Origin: Tiliqua scincoides | Taxonomy: Eukaryota; Chordata; Lepidosauria; Squamata; Scincidae | Assembly: GCF_035046505.1 (NCBI RefSeq) | Contig: NC_089821.1 | Coordinates: 98,650,132 to 98,714,131, forward strand | Length of the DNA stretch: 64,000 bases | Reading direction: 5' to 3' | Part shown: in pieces, positions 55,111 to 64,000 of the stretch | Numbering within the stretch: the first letter of the stretch is position 1 | How the letters are laid out: each line of letters starts with the position of its first letter | Notes under the pieces: model-generated | Seen by the model: only the letters and a program-made list of their open reading frames with translations | What the model was told of the DNA's origin: nothing | Databases searched by the model: none | Position numbers and translations under genes: made by a program

Positions 55111-56180
55111 TAAAAGCCTTGGAGAAGAAAAAAAAAAAAGGTCATCTGCTGTCTAAACTAGAGGAGTTGATTTCCTGCCAATGTTTACTCTTTGAGGCTG
55201 ATATGTAGGTGGTGATCTCTTACATTGGGTAAATTTAGAAATAACTGTTTCACAAGTCCTCTTAAATATTTCCCAGCAAAACCATACTGGGAATCATCAA
55301 ATGTCTTTGGTTTGAAGCTCTCTGTGGCCTTGTCTCCCCCCAATCTTACTGTCATTTATTTTCCATTATAGTCATACTTGCAGCCTTTATTCTTCTAGCT
55401 CTTGTGTCCTCACTTGCCCCATAGCTGCCTTTGTCTAATAATTCTGCCTATTCTCCATTGTCCTTATGGACAATCCTCCAGGCATAACAATGTGATGTTC
55501 CATTTTGTTAACATTCTTCATTGAATTTCACCTTTACTATACAGCTCTCCACTTAAGCCCTTAGTAAAATTTAAACCAAATTTAAACACGTGAAATGTAA
55601 TTTCATCTGCTTACATTCCTTCCTTCCACTTTCTGTCCTTCCTTTTTCTTGTTTACTCAAGGTGCTCAGATTCTCACATTTACTCCTAAATGCTGGCTGT
55701 CTTGCATTTTAAATCTAATCATTCTTGACAGTCTCCAGTTTCCTACTTCTTGAAATACTTTGTTTCTTTACAAAACAAGAGAGCTTTAAATTTAAATTCA
55801 TATTAGTAAGCCATATACTACCCTTTACACATTCTATTGCTGTTAAGAGTCCTATCAATATAATAACATATGAAGGCAAAAATAGGATCCTAATTAGGGC
55901 AACCTAATTTATTATCTCATGTTTCAGAATCTGAAAGAAGAATTCAGTTTGAAAGGAAAAAACTAAAGATTTTTATTCACATCACCTTCTTCTAACTAAC
56001 CATTCTTTTAATTGAATAAAGTGATCTACCTCCAGAAAACACTTTCTAAGTTGTCTCTTCTGCAGAAGAATGCCCAAATTGCTGCTAGGCAATCCCTTGT
56101 AGCCAGTTCTGGAGTACACACTTGGTTCCATCAGTGTACTGGTCAGGCCTCCATACCATGCCATGTGATCTGACGGCCAA
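55111..56180. other. Gene-free stretch
   Basis: AT-rich. No exon of TANC1, the expected mammalian downstream neighbour, could be recognised. Confidence 0.35.
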
Positions 56181-56182
56181 GC

Positions 56183-57457
56183 TATTTATTTATTAAGACA
56201 CACTGCCTTTTTTAATAGACTCAAGGCGATTTACATAGGCAGGCTGAACATAAATCAATTTTTCAATGAGATTTTTACAAGTACAGTGGGCTGTCCGCAC
56301 CCATGGCTCTGACATCCACTGATTTGACCAACCGCATCCATGCCCACCTGCCTCTGCCTGTGCAGCTAGTCACATGGATCTGAGCAGCTGCCACCATTCT
56401 GAGGAGTAGGAGAAGGCCAGGCAGGCAAGAAGATGGAGGGTGCAGAGCTACCCACTGGTAGTGGGGTGGAGAGGGGGTGGCAGTGCCATCTCTACCCCTG
56501 CAGCCACTGCCTTCCACTACAGGATCCTGGGGCTCTTTGCTTTCCTGCTTCTGTGCCCTACAGCCACTGCAAAGAGCAGCCCAGCTGACTGCTTTCTCTT
56601 TACAGAGGGCTGCAGAAGCAGGAAAGCTAAGAGCAACTGGATGGCTTTGCAGTGATACTTTAAACACCAGGTGGAATACATGACACAATGGCAGCAGTGT
56701 TTTCAAATGCAAGCTGCAGCTGCTGCATTGTAGCCTCCTCTCCTGTTACCTCCTCTCCATAAGTTTCCAGAGCAACAAAGCTTGAGTCATTCCTCAGGCA
56801 AGGAAAGAGGAGTGAGAGAGACCAGCTAATGATCTGCTTAAAGTGGAATCTTAAGGTGCAGCTGGTGCCTGGCAGTTAGTGCATTCAACTTACCTGAGGG
56901 GCCTTCTCCTGAGGATGATGGCAGCCTCTTGGATCTATTTAAAAGAGCCAGTGAGTCGTGACCCCCCCCCCCACCTCTCCGAGTTGGCTCTTAGTGACTT
57001 GAGCATCTGGGGAATTTATTTGTGGGAGATTCTAGAACCAACCCTCCTCCTGCAGATAATGAGGACTCACAATTCCATGACACAACCTCATAGTACACCC
57101 AGGTGTTTCCCCTCATAATGCATAGCTCTTGCACTTTCCACAGACATGGCAGTGGCCTTGGTCTCCCACCCAAGCAAGTGATCCTGCTTAACATTTTCAG
57201 ATGAGGTGATAGCTCAACCTCCAAAGTCTGAAGCTTGGTTTGTAGCTGCCTGGGAGAGCTTGGAAAGTGCAAGAGCTGGCAGCCAGGATGACGACTGCAC
57301 TATGAAGAGAAGCACCTGGAGAAATTGAGGTTCTGCTAGATTGTCCAATGGATTAATGCTTGTAAAAATCTCAATGAAAAATTGATATATGTTCAGCGTG
57401 CCCACGTAAATCACCTTGAGTCTATTGAGAAAGGCAGTATATAAATGTCAGAATAAA
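56183..57457. mobile_element. Interval bracketed by ~99-bp inverted repeats
   Basis: The left arm (56183-56281) ends TTTTTCAATGAGATTTTTAC, then AAG; the right arm (57359-57457) starts CTTGTAAAAATCTCAATG and is its reverse complement with about 10 differences over 83 compared bases. The arms contain the AGACTCAAGG...ATTTAC phrase of LINE-like tails. Between them lie 1.08 kb, starting TACAGTGGGCTGTCCGCACC (a Tigger-like left end with no partner seen) and carrying a second inverted pair, CTCTTGCACTTTCCA/TGGAAAGTGCAAGAG. It could be a foldback transposon or two opposed LINE tails with insertions between. Confidence 0.6.
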
Positions 57458-58480
57458 ATGTATTTGAGATAGATCTTAATTCTCATATATATGAAAATGT
57501 ATGGATTTGATGTTTAAAGCTTTTAACAAATTGTTAAACAAAGACCTCTTTGGCTTGTTGCCCATTTAACAATTATCTAAATTTGTAAGTAATGAAAGAG
57601 GAAGCTTAGTTCCATTTGAAAACTTAACAGTATCTGTGTACGAACGAACACTAATCGTATTGTTAGCAGAGCTGTGGAAAAAACAAATTTACAGCAGAGC
57701 TGAGTTACACAAACTAGTACTATATATACTTTACAGGCTTCCCCCAGTATCTGCAGATCTAGTTATCCATGGTTCCATATGCCTGTTACCTTGTTCTTCT
57801 TGTTTACACTCATGTGAAGCAATCGGTATCTTGCTTTTACAGGTGGCTATAAGTGCATAATGTTTATAGCCAGAGAAGCAGGCAGGAAGCCCGCATGCTA
57901 GTGGGAGCTGCTTCCTGTTAACCTTCTCTGAATCATCCCTTCTAATGTGCAACCTCGGGTTAAAGCCTGTGAAAACAAGATACGGAATGTTTCACATGAA
58001 CAAGAAGGTAACAAGAACAATGAAGGTAATGGGGGGGGCTGTGCAGATAAGGTTCCCCCTTATCCATGGTTTCTGGTATCCGTGGGGGGGCAGGAACATG
58101 TCCCCCCACGGATACTGGGGGACATATGCTGCAAAATAAAGTAGGCAAAGCTTCTTGGGGAGGCATAACAATACAGGGAAAGAAGCTAATGAGAAAACTA
58201 GGAGAGAGCAGCACACAAGCCTTGCAATGGGAAACTGCATAGGTAACAAAACAATTCCCCTTATTGCTGATGATGAGTACATATCCCCAAACCACTGTTA
58301 CTGTGCAGAACTAACTTGCATGCTGTTGCTTTACCCCATATCCCAATTTTCTTACCAGTTACAACATTTCACATTTATCCCATAGAAACAGGAACTTCAA
58401 TATGTAAATATCTGACTGTCATGGATAGACATGTGTTCTCAAAACCTTTTGGAGTTTGTTAAGACTTTGAAAGAGAATTG
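57458..58480. other. Gene-free stretch with Tigger-like remnant
   Basis: CAGGCTTCCCCCAGTATCTG at 57736 and the phrases ATCCATGGTTTCTGGTATCC (58063) and CCCACGGATACTGGGGG (58107) look like a split Tigger-type repeat. 58068-58118 forms a short hairpin around CCGTGGGGGG/CCCCCCACGG. Confidence 0.45.
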
Positions 58481-58487
58481 ACTAAAG

Positions 58488-58841
58488 CAGTGTTTCTCAA
58501 ACTGTGGATTGGGACCCACTAGGTGAGTCGCCAGCCAATTTCAGGTGGGTCCCCATTCATTTCAATATTTTTAATATATTAGACTTGATGCCACCATGGT
58601 ATGTGACTGCATTTGGGGAAATGTTACAGACCTGTACTTTTAACAGGCTACTATATATATTCTTTTAACAATGATAGTAAATGGGACTTACTCCTGGGTG
58701 TGGGTAGGATTGCAGCCTAGTATTGCTAAAAATTTTCCTGCTTGATGATGTCACTTCCAGTCATGACATCACTTCCAGTGGGTCCTGACAGATTCTCATT
58801 CTAAAAAGTGGGTCACAGTGCTAAATGTGTAAGAATCACTG
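58488..58841 (+). mobile_element. Complete non-autonomous hAT, 354 bp
   Basis: A perfect 8-bp duplication, GACTAAAG (58480-58487 and 58842-58849), brackets CAGTGTTTCTCAAACTGTGG...GTGTAAGAATCACTG. It includes a half copy of the short CAATCCTA element (58665-58716), as 25532-26030 does, so that element was captured before the family spread. Confidence 0.93.
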
Positions 58842-59267
58842 GACTAAAGCATGATACAGTGAACCTTGATTTAATGGGCTTCTATATAATGGACATAGGA
58901 AATATCAGAGACCTAGTTTGTAGGTGGTGAAAAACAGGCAACCTTCTGAGTGTAGCTAGAGGTATAAACAAACCTTAAAAGTGATACACGAATAAGCTGC
59001 ATAGCTGCTTGTTTTTATTTTCTAATATAGTGAAGTGCAGCCTTCTTCTGCATGGATCCTTCAGACAAAGCAAGAAGTTATCCTGCCATATTTTCAGGTC
59101 TTTTTTTTTTAAAGCGCATGGCAGGAAGGAATGAGGAAGAGGAAAGGGGGTCAGATTGCCATGAATATTGTTATAACATTCAAAGTCCTTGTTCTTTAGT
59201 CCTTAGCTGGTGCTTGGGAAGCAGGTTGACCTCTCTGCCAATAATATGCACCCTGATTATATCCCTG

Positions 59268-59752
59268 CAGCCTAGTATTGCCTAGTATTGCTAAAAATTT
59301 TCCTGCTTGATGATGTCACTTCCAGTCATGACATCACTTCCAGTGGGTCCTGACAGATTCTCATTCTAAAAAGTGGGTGCTTATACTCATGGAGGGAAGC
59401 TGCAGGAGCTGCAGGGAGCCCTGTGCAGCCCTCCACAGGGTTCCCCGAGGGTTAGAATGTTCACACAGAGTGATCACAAAGCACTTCCTGTTTGTAGTTA
59501 GGAACTGCTTTGTGATCACTCTGTTTGAACATTCTAAGCCTTGGGGAGCCTTGCGGAGGGCTGCACGGGGCTCCCCACACCTCCTGACGCTAGAGGCAAC
59601 CCTTCATGTGTATAAGCACTCCCTTTACACCTCCATTAGTGAAGTTATCCTGGGGATCGCTTTGCTGCAACTCCCCTTACCCTGCTCCTTAAAGGGACTG
59701 GGGGACCTTTACATGAGCTGGTGGGTTGCAACCCACCAGTTTGAGTACCACT
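59268..59752. mobile_element. hAT piece with 98-bp duplicate and a 243-bp palindrome
   Basis: 59281-59378 is identical to 58716-58813. It runs into a near-perfect palindrome (59377-59619; GTGCTTATACTCATG against CATGTGTATAAGCAC; GAGTGATCACAAAGCA against TGCTTTGTGATCACTC), then to a hAT right end GTTTGAGTACCACTG at 59752. Confidence 0.8.
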
Positions 59753-59754
59753 GA

Positions 59755-60300
59755 TTCAACCAATTTCCCATCCAAACTGGAATCCACCAGGGTGATGTTG
59801 CTTCTCCCCTGCTTTTCAATATTGTGATCAACGCCATCATGGGGAAGGCATTTGAGGATAGGCGTGGAGTTCAGTACGATATAAACAACTTCCTGACTGA
59901 CTTGATGTTTGTAGACAATAGTGCCATATTTGCCAACACAGATGCAGAGGCCACTGACATCATTTACCAGATTGCGGACATCGCCCAGTCCTACGGCCTA
60001 AGAATAAATGTGGACAAGACCAAAGTTATGACCGCAGATGGATCATAGACCAATGTTCACCTCAATGGAGCTCAAATTGAGGTGGTTCAAGGATTCAAAT
60101 ACCTGGGATCGGTAATACAGGAGGAAAATGTGGCATCCATCACTGAAGTCCACAGCAGAATCTACCAAAGAACAGCAACAATTGCTTTGCTCAAATGGTG
60201 CCTCTGGCAGAAGACCAAAATTCGCCTCTTCTGATCCTGCCAATATTCCTATATGGATCAGAAACATGGACTCTGCTCAATTCAGACATGAACATTCAGA
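59755..60300 (+). mobile_element. LINE RT fragment of a further family
   Basis: The frames read GIHQGDVASPLLFNIVINAI, GVQYDINNFLTDLMFVDNSA (catalytic FADD replaced by FVDN), TDIIYQIADIAQSYGLRINV, DKTKVMTADGS, a stop, then VVQGFKYLGSVIQEENVASI and ALLKWCLWQKTKIRLF. It is an RT palm/thumb fragment of a non-LTR retrotransposon distinct from both CR1 and the LINE at 13640. Truncated at both ends and inactive. Confidence 0.75.
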
Positions 60301-60367
60301 TTTAATGGCCTTCCAGCATTAATGGACACTCTCCCTATTAAGCCCATTAAATGTAGGGTTCACTGTA

Positions 60368-60553
60368 CAGTAAGTCCTCAATATAATGGGCAAATGGGGG
60401 AAAGCGTGTCAATAAAATCCAAATGAATCTGTTTTTATGACAATGCACACATGGAAGTGCAAAACATATATGAGTAGTTTTTAAAGAAGCAGGCAATTTC
60501 TGTTATTTCCATAGTCTGTTAAATTGAGGTCCACTACATCAAAGGGCTCACTA
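60368..60553. mobile_element. Tigger-like MITE, 186 bp, abutting the previous one
   Basis: CAGTAAGTCCTCAATATAATGG...GTCCACTACATCAAAGGGCTCACTA, with TA at 60366-60367 and 60554-60555. The inverted ends agree in outline with those of 58857-60365. The two elements share the TA between them. Confidence 0.65.
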
Positions 60554-60559
60554 TATTGC

Positions 60560-61195
60560 AATTTAGTAGCTGCTCTTTTTTTTTTTTTAAACACAGGGCA
60601 CCGAATTCAAAATACATACTGTACTATAGTTGCCCTCATATTCTAACTTTTTCTGGTATTTCAAATACCTGACCTCTACCAAGACTTTATTTCTAATTAA
60701 CTGAGAGAGAAGTTTACATTAGCGGTAAGTTCTATTATTCACATGAGTCATTAGCCCATTTTTTTTCTTTTAGTTGGTTCAACTTTATTCAGTTATTAGG
60801 TGTCTGTTATAGAAAAATATGTTTTGCCACCAGATGGCAGCGTATACCTACAATATAGATGGTGTTGGACTGCTAAATTACCCACTGGAATTGCTACTCC
60901 CTTTTCCCAGTCCTGGTATTTGTAACCTGTAAACAAAAGGTGACTGCAACAGTTAGGAAGAGAAACGGATATGTTTTGGTATTGTATTCAGGTTTGCATC
61001 CAGCAAAAGATATCCAGACAAACACATGCATTTCTGCACTTGTTTCATCCTGAAAGCGCAGTTCAATTTGAAACAAAATGGATGTTGGGTGCGATTGAAC
61101 CTGACTTTGGGCATAGGACTGGCATACAGTAATTAAAGGGATTTGTCTTTAATTTTCTGTCTCCAAAATGGAATTGTTCTAGGTTTTCTTACTTT
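60560..61195. other. Gene-free stretch
   Basis: A T-run at 60579-60589. 60720-61080 appears unique. No exon seen. Confidence 0.35.
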
Positions 61196-61203
61196 ATACT
61201 TCA

Positions 61204-61660
61204 GGGCCCAATCATATCCCCCTCCAGCCCACAATTCATAGTGCTGCTCATGGGAGCACACACTGAATGCTATGGGAGGAGGGCAACCAGATGGCCCATG
61301 AAAGGTCTTTGTTACTTACCTCCCTATAGGCTGCCTGGTCTCCAATGGGTCTCCTTGGACCTATACTAGCTATTTAGTTGTAGTAAGTCCTAGGAGACTT
61401 GGGTGGTTTGGAGTGAAGAAAAGGGGAAAAGATCTTGGTGTGCACAGCTGCTGATGAGATCCTCCTGCTTCCAAACTAATCCCTTCCTGGCCCACTCTCC
61501 ACCCTGTACTACCCCCAAACTGCCTTGCTACCAACCTGCCTGCTTTGGTGTGGTTTTAGTGAGCCACTATCACACTGCAGGACCTCCGGCTGTTTGCGAT
61601 AGCTGCCCTGGCACTCTTGACGGAAGTGTGGCTTTCACGCCATCAGTCTAGGACTTAAAG
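61204..61660 (+). mobile_element. Long CAATCCTA-family element, decayed
   Basis: It starts GGGCCCAATCATATCCCC. The interior AATGGGTCTCCTTGGACC and AGCTATTTAGTTG follow the long-family plan seen at 36239 and 44060. The right end is not clear. Confidence 0.5.
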
Positions 61661-61664
61661 TGGC

Positions 61665-62060
61665 AGATCACTAGATGCACCACCATAATCCCCAGACAAA
61701 ACTGGACTGTTGTCAGACTCTTCTCCCTTTCTGAGTCAGGGTCCTTATAGCAGCTGCCTACACTCCCGCTTTAATGTTATAGCAGGGATATAGATGGATG
61801 GGACTTGTCACAGAAGACACAGTGTGCCCCTCCAACACACAAATCCCCCACCCACATATCCCAATCCCCCACCACTGTTGGCAGCAGGACACTGAGCAGC
61901 CACACAGAGATCATAGTCTGTCTTGCTCTTGAAATTGCCCACATGGGACAATTTTAAGTGGATAAAGTCAGACCAGAATGGCGAAGACCACAGTGTGTGA
62001 GGGCTGTGAAGGCTGATTGCACTGCATGTGTGCATCTAGTTGCTGAAATTAGTGGCACTT
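61665..62060. other. Gene-free stretch
   Basis: 61810-61870 is C-rich. No exon recognised. Confidence 0.35.
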
Positions 62061-62065
62061 GGACA

Positions 62066-62440
62066 TGTTCCTGGAAAAAGTGGTTAGTACGCAACACAGC
62101 TGCAAGACTATTAATTGGGTTCAGTCATTGGAAACATATCTCAGTGCTTAAACATCTTCAAGGGAGCTTAAACAGCTTCTCTGGTCCTTGCGAAATGCTT
62201 ACGCTTACCTTGAAAGCCCTACGTGGTTTGGGACCTAGCTACCTGAGGGACCAGCTACTCCCACAGCAACCTGACTTGCACTATGCTCATCTTAGGAGAT
62301 ACTTTTTCTTATGCTGCTGCTGACTGAGATTAGGCAATGGCAGCTGGGGAAAGGGCTGCCTTCATTGTAGCACCCTGCTTGTGAAATTGTCTCCCCAAGG
62401 AGGCTTGCTGGGCACCTATATTGTTTAAGTGATAGTCTCC
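62066..62440 (+). mobile_element. L2 LINE C-terminal fragment
   Basis: The frames read WKKWLVRNTAARLLIGFSHW, KHISVLKHLQ, EMLTLTLKALRGLGPSYLRD, QLLPQQP, then (after a frame change) ARTRAAF-like sequence. This is the L2 block VQNAAARLLTGxxxxxHITPVLxxLHWLP...LTFKALxGLGPxYLxDxL. No 3' UTR tail identified. Confidence 0.75.
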
Positions 62441-64000
62441 CATCAAAGCACACTGAATTACAGCATTTTAAATCCAAGTACACTGGCTTGACAGACTTCA
62501 CATGTCATACTATGATGTTGAAGTGCATTGGAGCAAATATTTAAGATACTTATATCAGTGCTGAATTTCAATATTAAAGCTTAAGTAGGCTTTAAATTAA
62601 ATTATTACAAGATAATTTGGAACAGGATTACAAGAAATTACAAGATAGTTTGGAACTGGATGAAGAAAGACCAATTGCATTAAGATCCAGGCAAAACTGA
62701 ATGAATTACAGTGAACAGCCCTTGAGATCTGAGATAAAAAGGGTATCCTTGACTGATAGGTGTGCCTTTACCTGTACAGTCAGGTATGCAGTTTTTAGTT
62801 GCTTCAGGATTCAGCACTGCATCTCATCACTCAAGCTGTTCTTACAAGAGCCAGGTATGCTACAACACATCATAGTTTGTATTTTAAAGAGAAAAATCTC
62901 CTTTGAAGCAGGGTGCATCATTTATACAATATACAGATTGTGCATAAAATATCTGTACCTGAATACAATGCAGACATTCTGAAAACAAAATATGAAAACA
63001 TCTCTAATTCTCAGTTGGATCGGATCCATTTGATCCAATACAACAAGTGTAAGAGCTTAGTCAAATGAAAGGAGAATTATTTTCAAGGAATCTGGTAACA
63101 GACAAGAAGAAACCAGAAACGTAAGAAAGGAGAGGCTTGGCCCAAGAGATCTGGCGGCAGAAACGGGGGCAGGGGGGGAGAGTACAATCCAGGAATACAA
63201 TCCATCAGTAACCTGCTACTGATGCAAGACTTAAGTGTTGCTTTGGGAATATTGTAGCTAGTTAAGGTCAGGAATGTCCAACCAGCTTTCTGGAGAGTGG
63301 ATTTACCCTGCGCCTCAGATGCCAGAACAGATATCAGAGGAATTTGATGTGATAGGGAGGGAATAGATAAGATAACGGATAGACCAGGTCAGGCCTATGA
63401 CTCTGCTGTGGTGATGGTAGAGAAATACTGGATGTTTCTGGAGATTGGGAGGGACCTAATAAGCATACAGGCCTGTTAGCTGAAGTCCTGACACATCCCT
63501 GACTTTATAAGAATGTACAATACATACACATCAAGAGTGTATTATATAGTTGGTATTTTTAAACTTGTTGATATTTGCCCTATGCTTCATGATTAGGGCA
63601 GATAGGAAATTTATTAAGTAATACCTCCCACTACTTTGAATTTGGCTGGTAAGTCAGGGGGCTATAAAGCCCCTTCTTGAGTGTGTTTGTGTGTGTTTTG
63701 CTTGATGTGCATGCAGTTATGTTTAAATGTGCAGCAGAGGTTTCCATGGTCCATTCCCAGCTTAGGACAGCTGTTTCCTCTGTTTTACAAAGTGGTGGTG
63801 AAACTCTCAAGTTTTATATGCTCTTTAGGATCAATAATTCCAGTTCAGTGGTTTTAAAAGCTTCACGGGTGAGTTGGGGAGAACATTGATCTCAGTGCAT
63901 ACAGTAACACACATGATCGTTTGGAAAGCCTGAGTCAGCAACAAAGAGGGTCACCCTTTCCTTATGAATGAATCCACCCCCAGCTTTAGCTCGATAGATG
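62441..64000. other. Gene-free stretch to window end
   Basis: AT-rich and unique-looking, with short local repeats (ACAAGATAATTTGGAAC / ACAAGATAGTTTGGAAC near 62607-62655). No exon, RNA gene or repeat ends were recognised. Confidence 0.35.

Larger units (their letters stand above)
58857..60365. mobile_element. Tigger-like element, 1.5 kb, with insertions
   Basis: TA (58855-58856, 60366-60367) brackets CAGTGAACCTTGATTTAATGG and its partner CCATTAAATGTAGGGTTCACTG. Inside are the duplicated hAT piece and hairpin (59268-59752) and the LINE fragment (59755-60300). Own sequence is probably only 58857-59260 and the last ~60 bases. Confidence 0.75.

Noticed and set aside
1-64000. CRISPR arrays, operons, ribosome binding sites or phage genes
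   Set aside because: The window is vertebrate nuclear DNA with introns, SINEs, LINEs and microsatellites; spaced short repeats are explained by MITEs and tandem repeats.

Overview
This is a vertebrate nuclear window, almost certainly from a squamate reptile (lizard or snake). It holds one recognisable host gene, the complete four-exon DAPL1 (death-associated protein-like 1) on the + strand. Its CDS runs from 39476 to 53407 and encodes 109 residues by my splice model. The squamate assignment is an inference from the repeat mixture: CR1 and L2 LINEs, a LINE with a C-terminal Cys/His finger, tRNA-derived and 5S-rRNA-derived SINEs, many non-autonomous hAT and Tigger-like DNA transposons, and large numbers of short inverted-repeat elements ending in CAATCCTA/TAGGATTG.

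Layout. 1-13600 is gene-free and made of hAT, Tigger-like and short inverted-repeat elements with a few unique stretches (about 8000-9250 looks unique). 13637-19490 is a nest of insertions: a LINE, interrupted by a TA-flanked DNA transposon, which holds a 5S SINE (itself holding a hAT holding a CR1) and a second hAT. Five boundaries can be read from target-site duplications. 19950-39200 is intergenic sequence with further repeats and some AT-rich stretches that could be conserved non-coding DNA (22380-22740, 28960-29340). 39290-53550 is the DAPL1 transcription unit: GC-rich first exon, about 6 kb intron 1 (with an inverted pair of short elements and a solo LTR), about 2.1 kb intron 2, about 5.5 kb intron 3 (two hATs, one carrying a 5S SINE and one a CR1) and a last exon with an AATAAA signal. 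53550-64000 is again intergenic: a 1.1 kb interval bracketed by inverted repeats, adjoining Tigger-like elements, a recent 98-bp local duplication and an L2 fragment.

In mammals DAPL1 lies between PKP4 and TANC1. I found no exon of either here, so the window seems to hold only DAPL1 and its flanks. Most of the long open frames in the GC-rich blocks (4.5-5.1, 7.5-8.1, 31.6-32.1 kb) are repeat sequence without coding signs. All identities are from reading by eye; none has been checked against a database.
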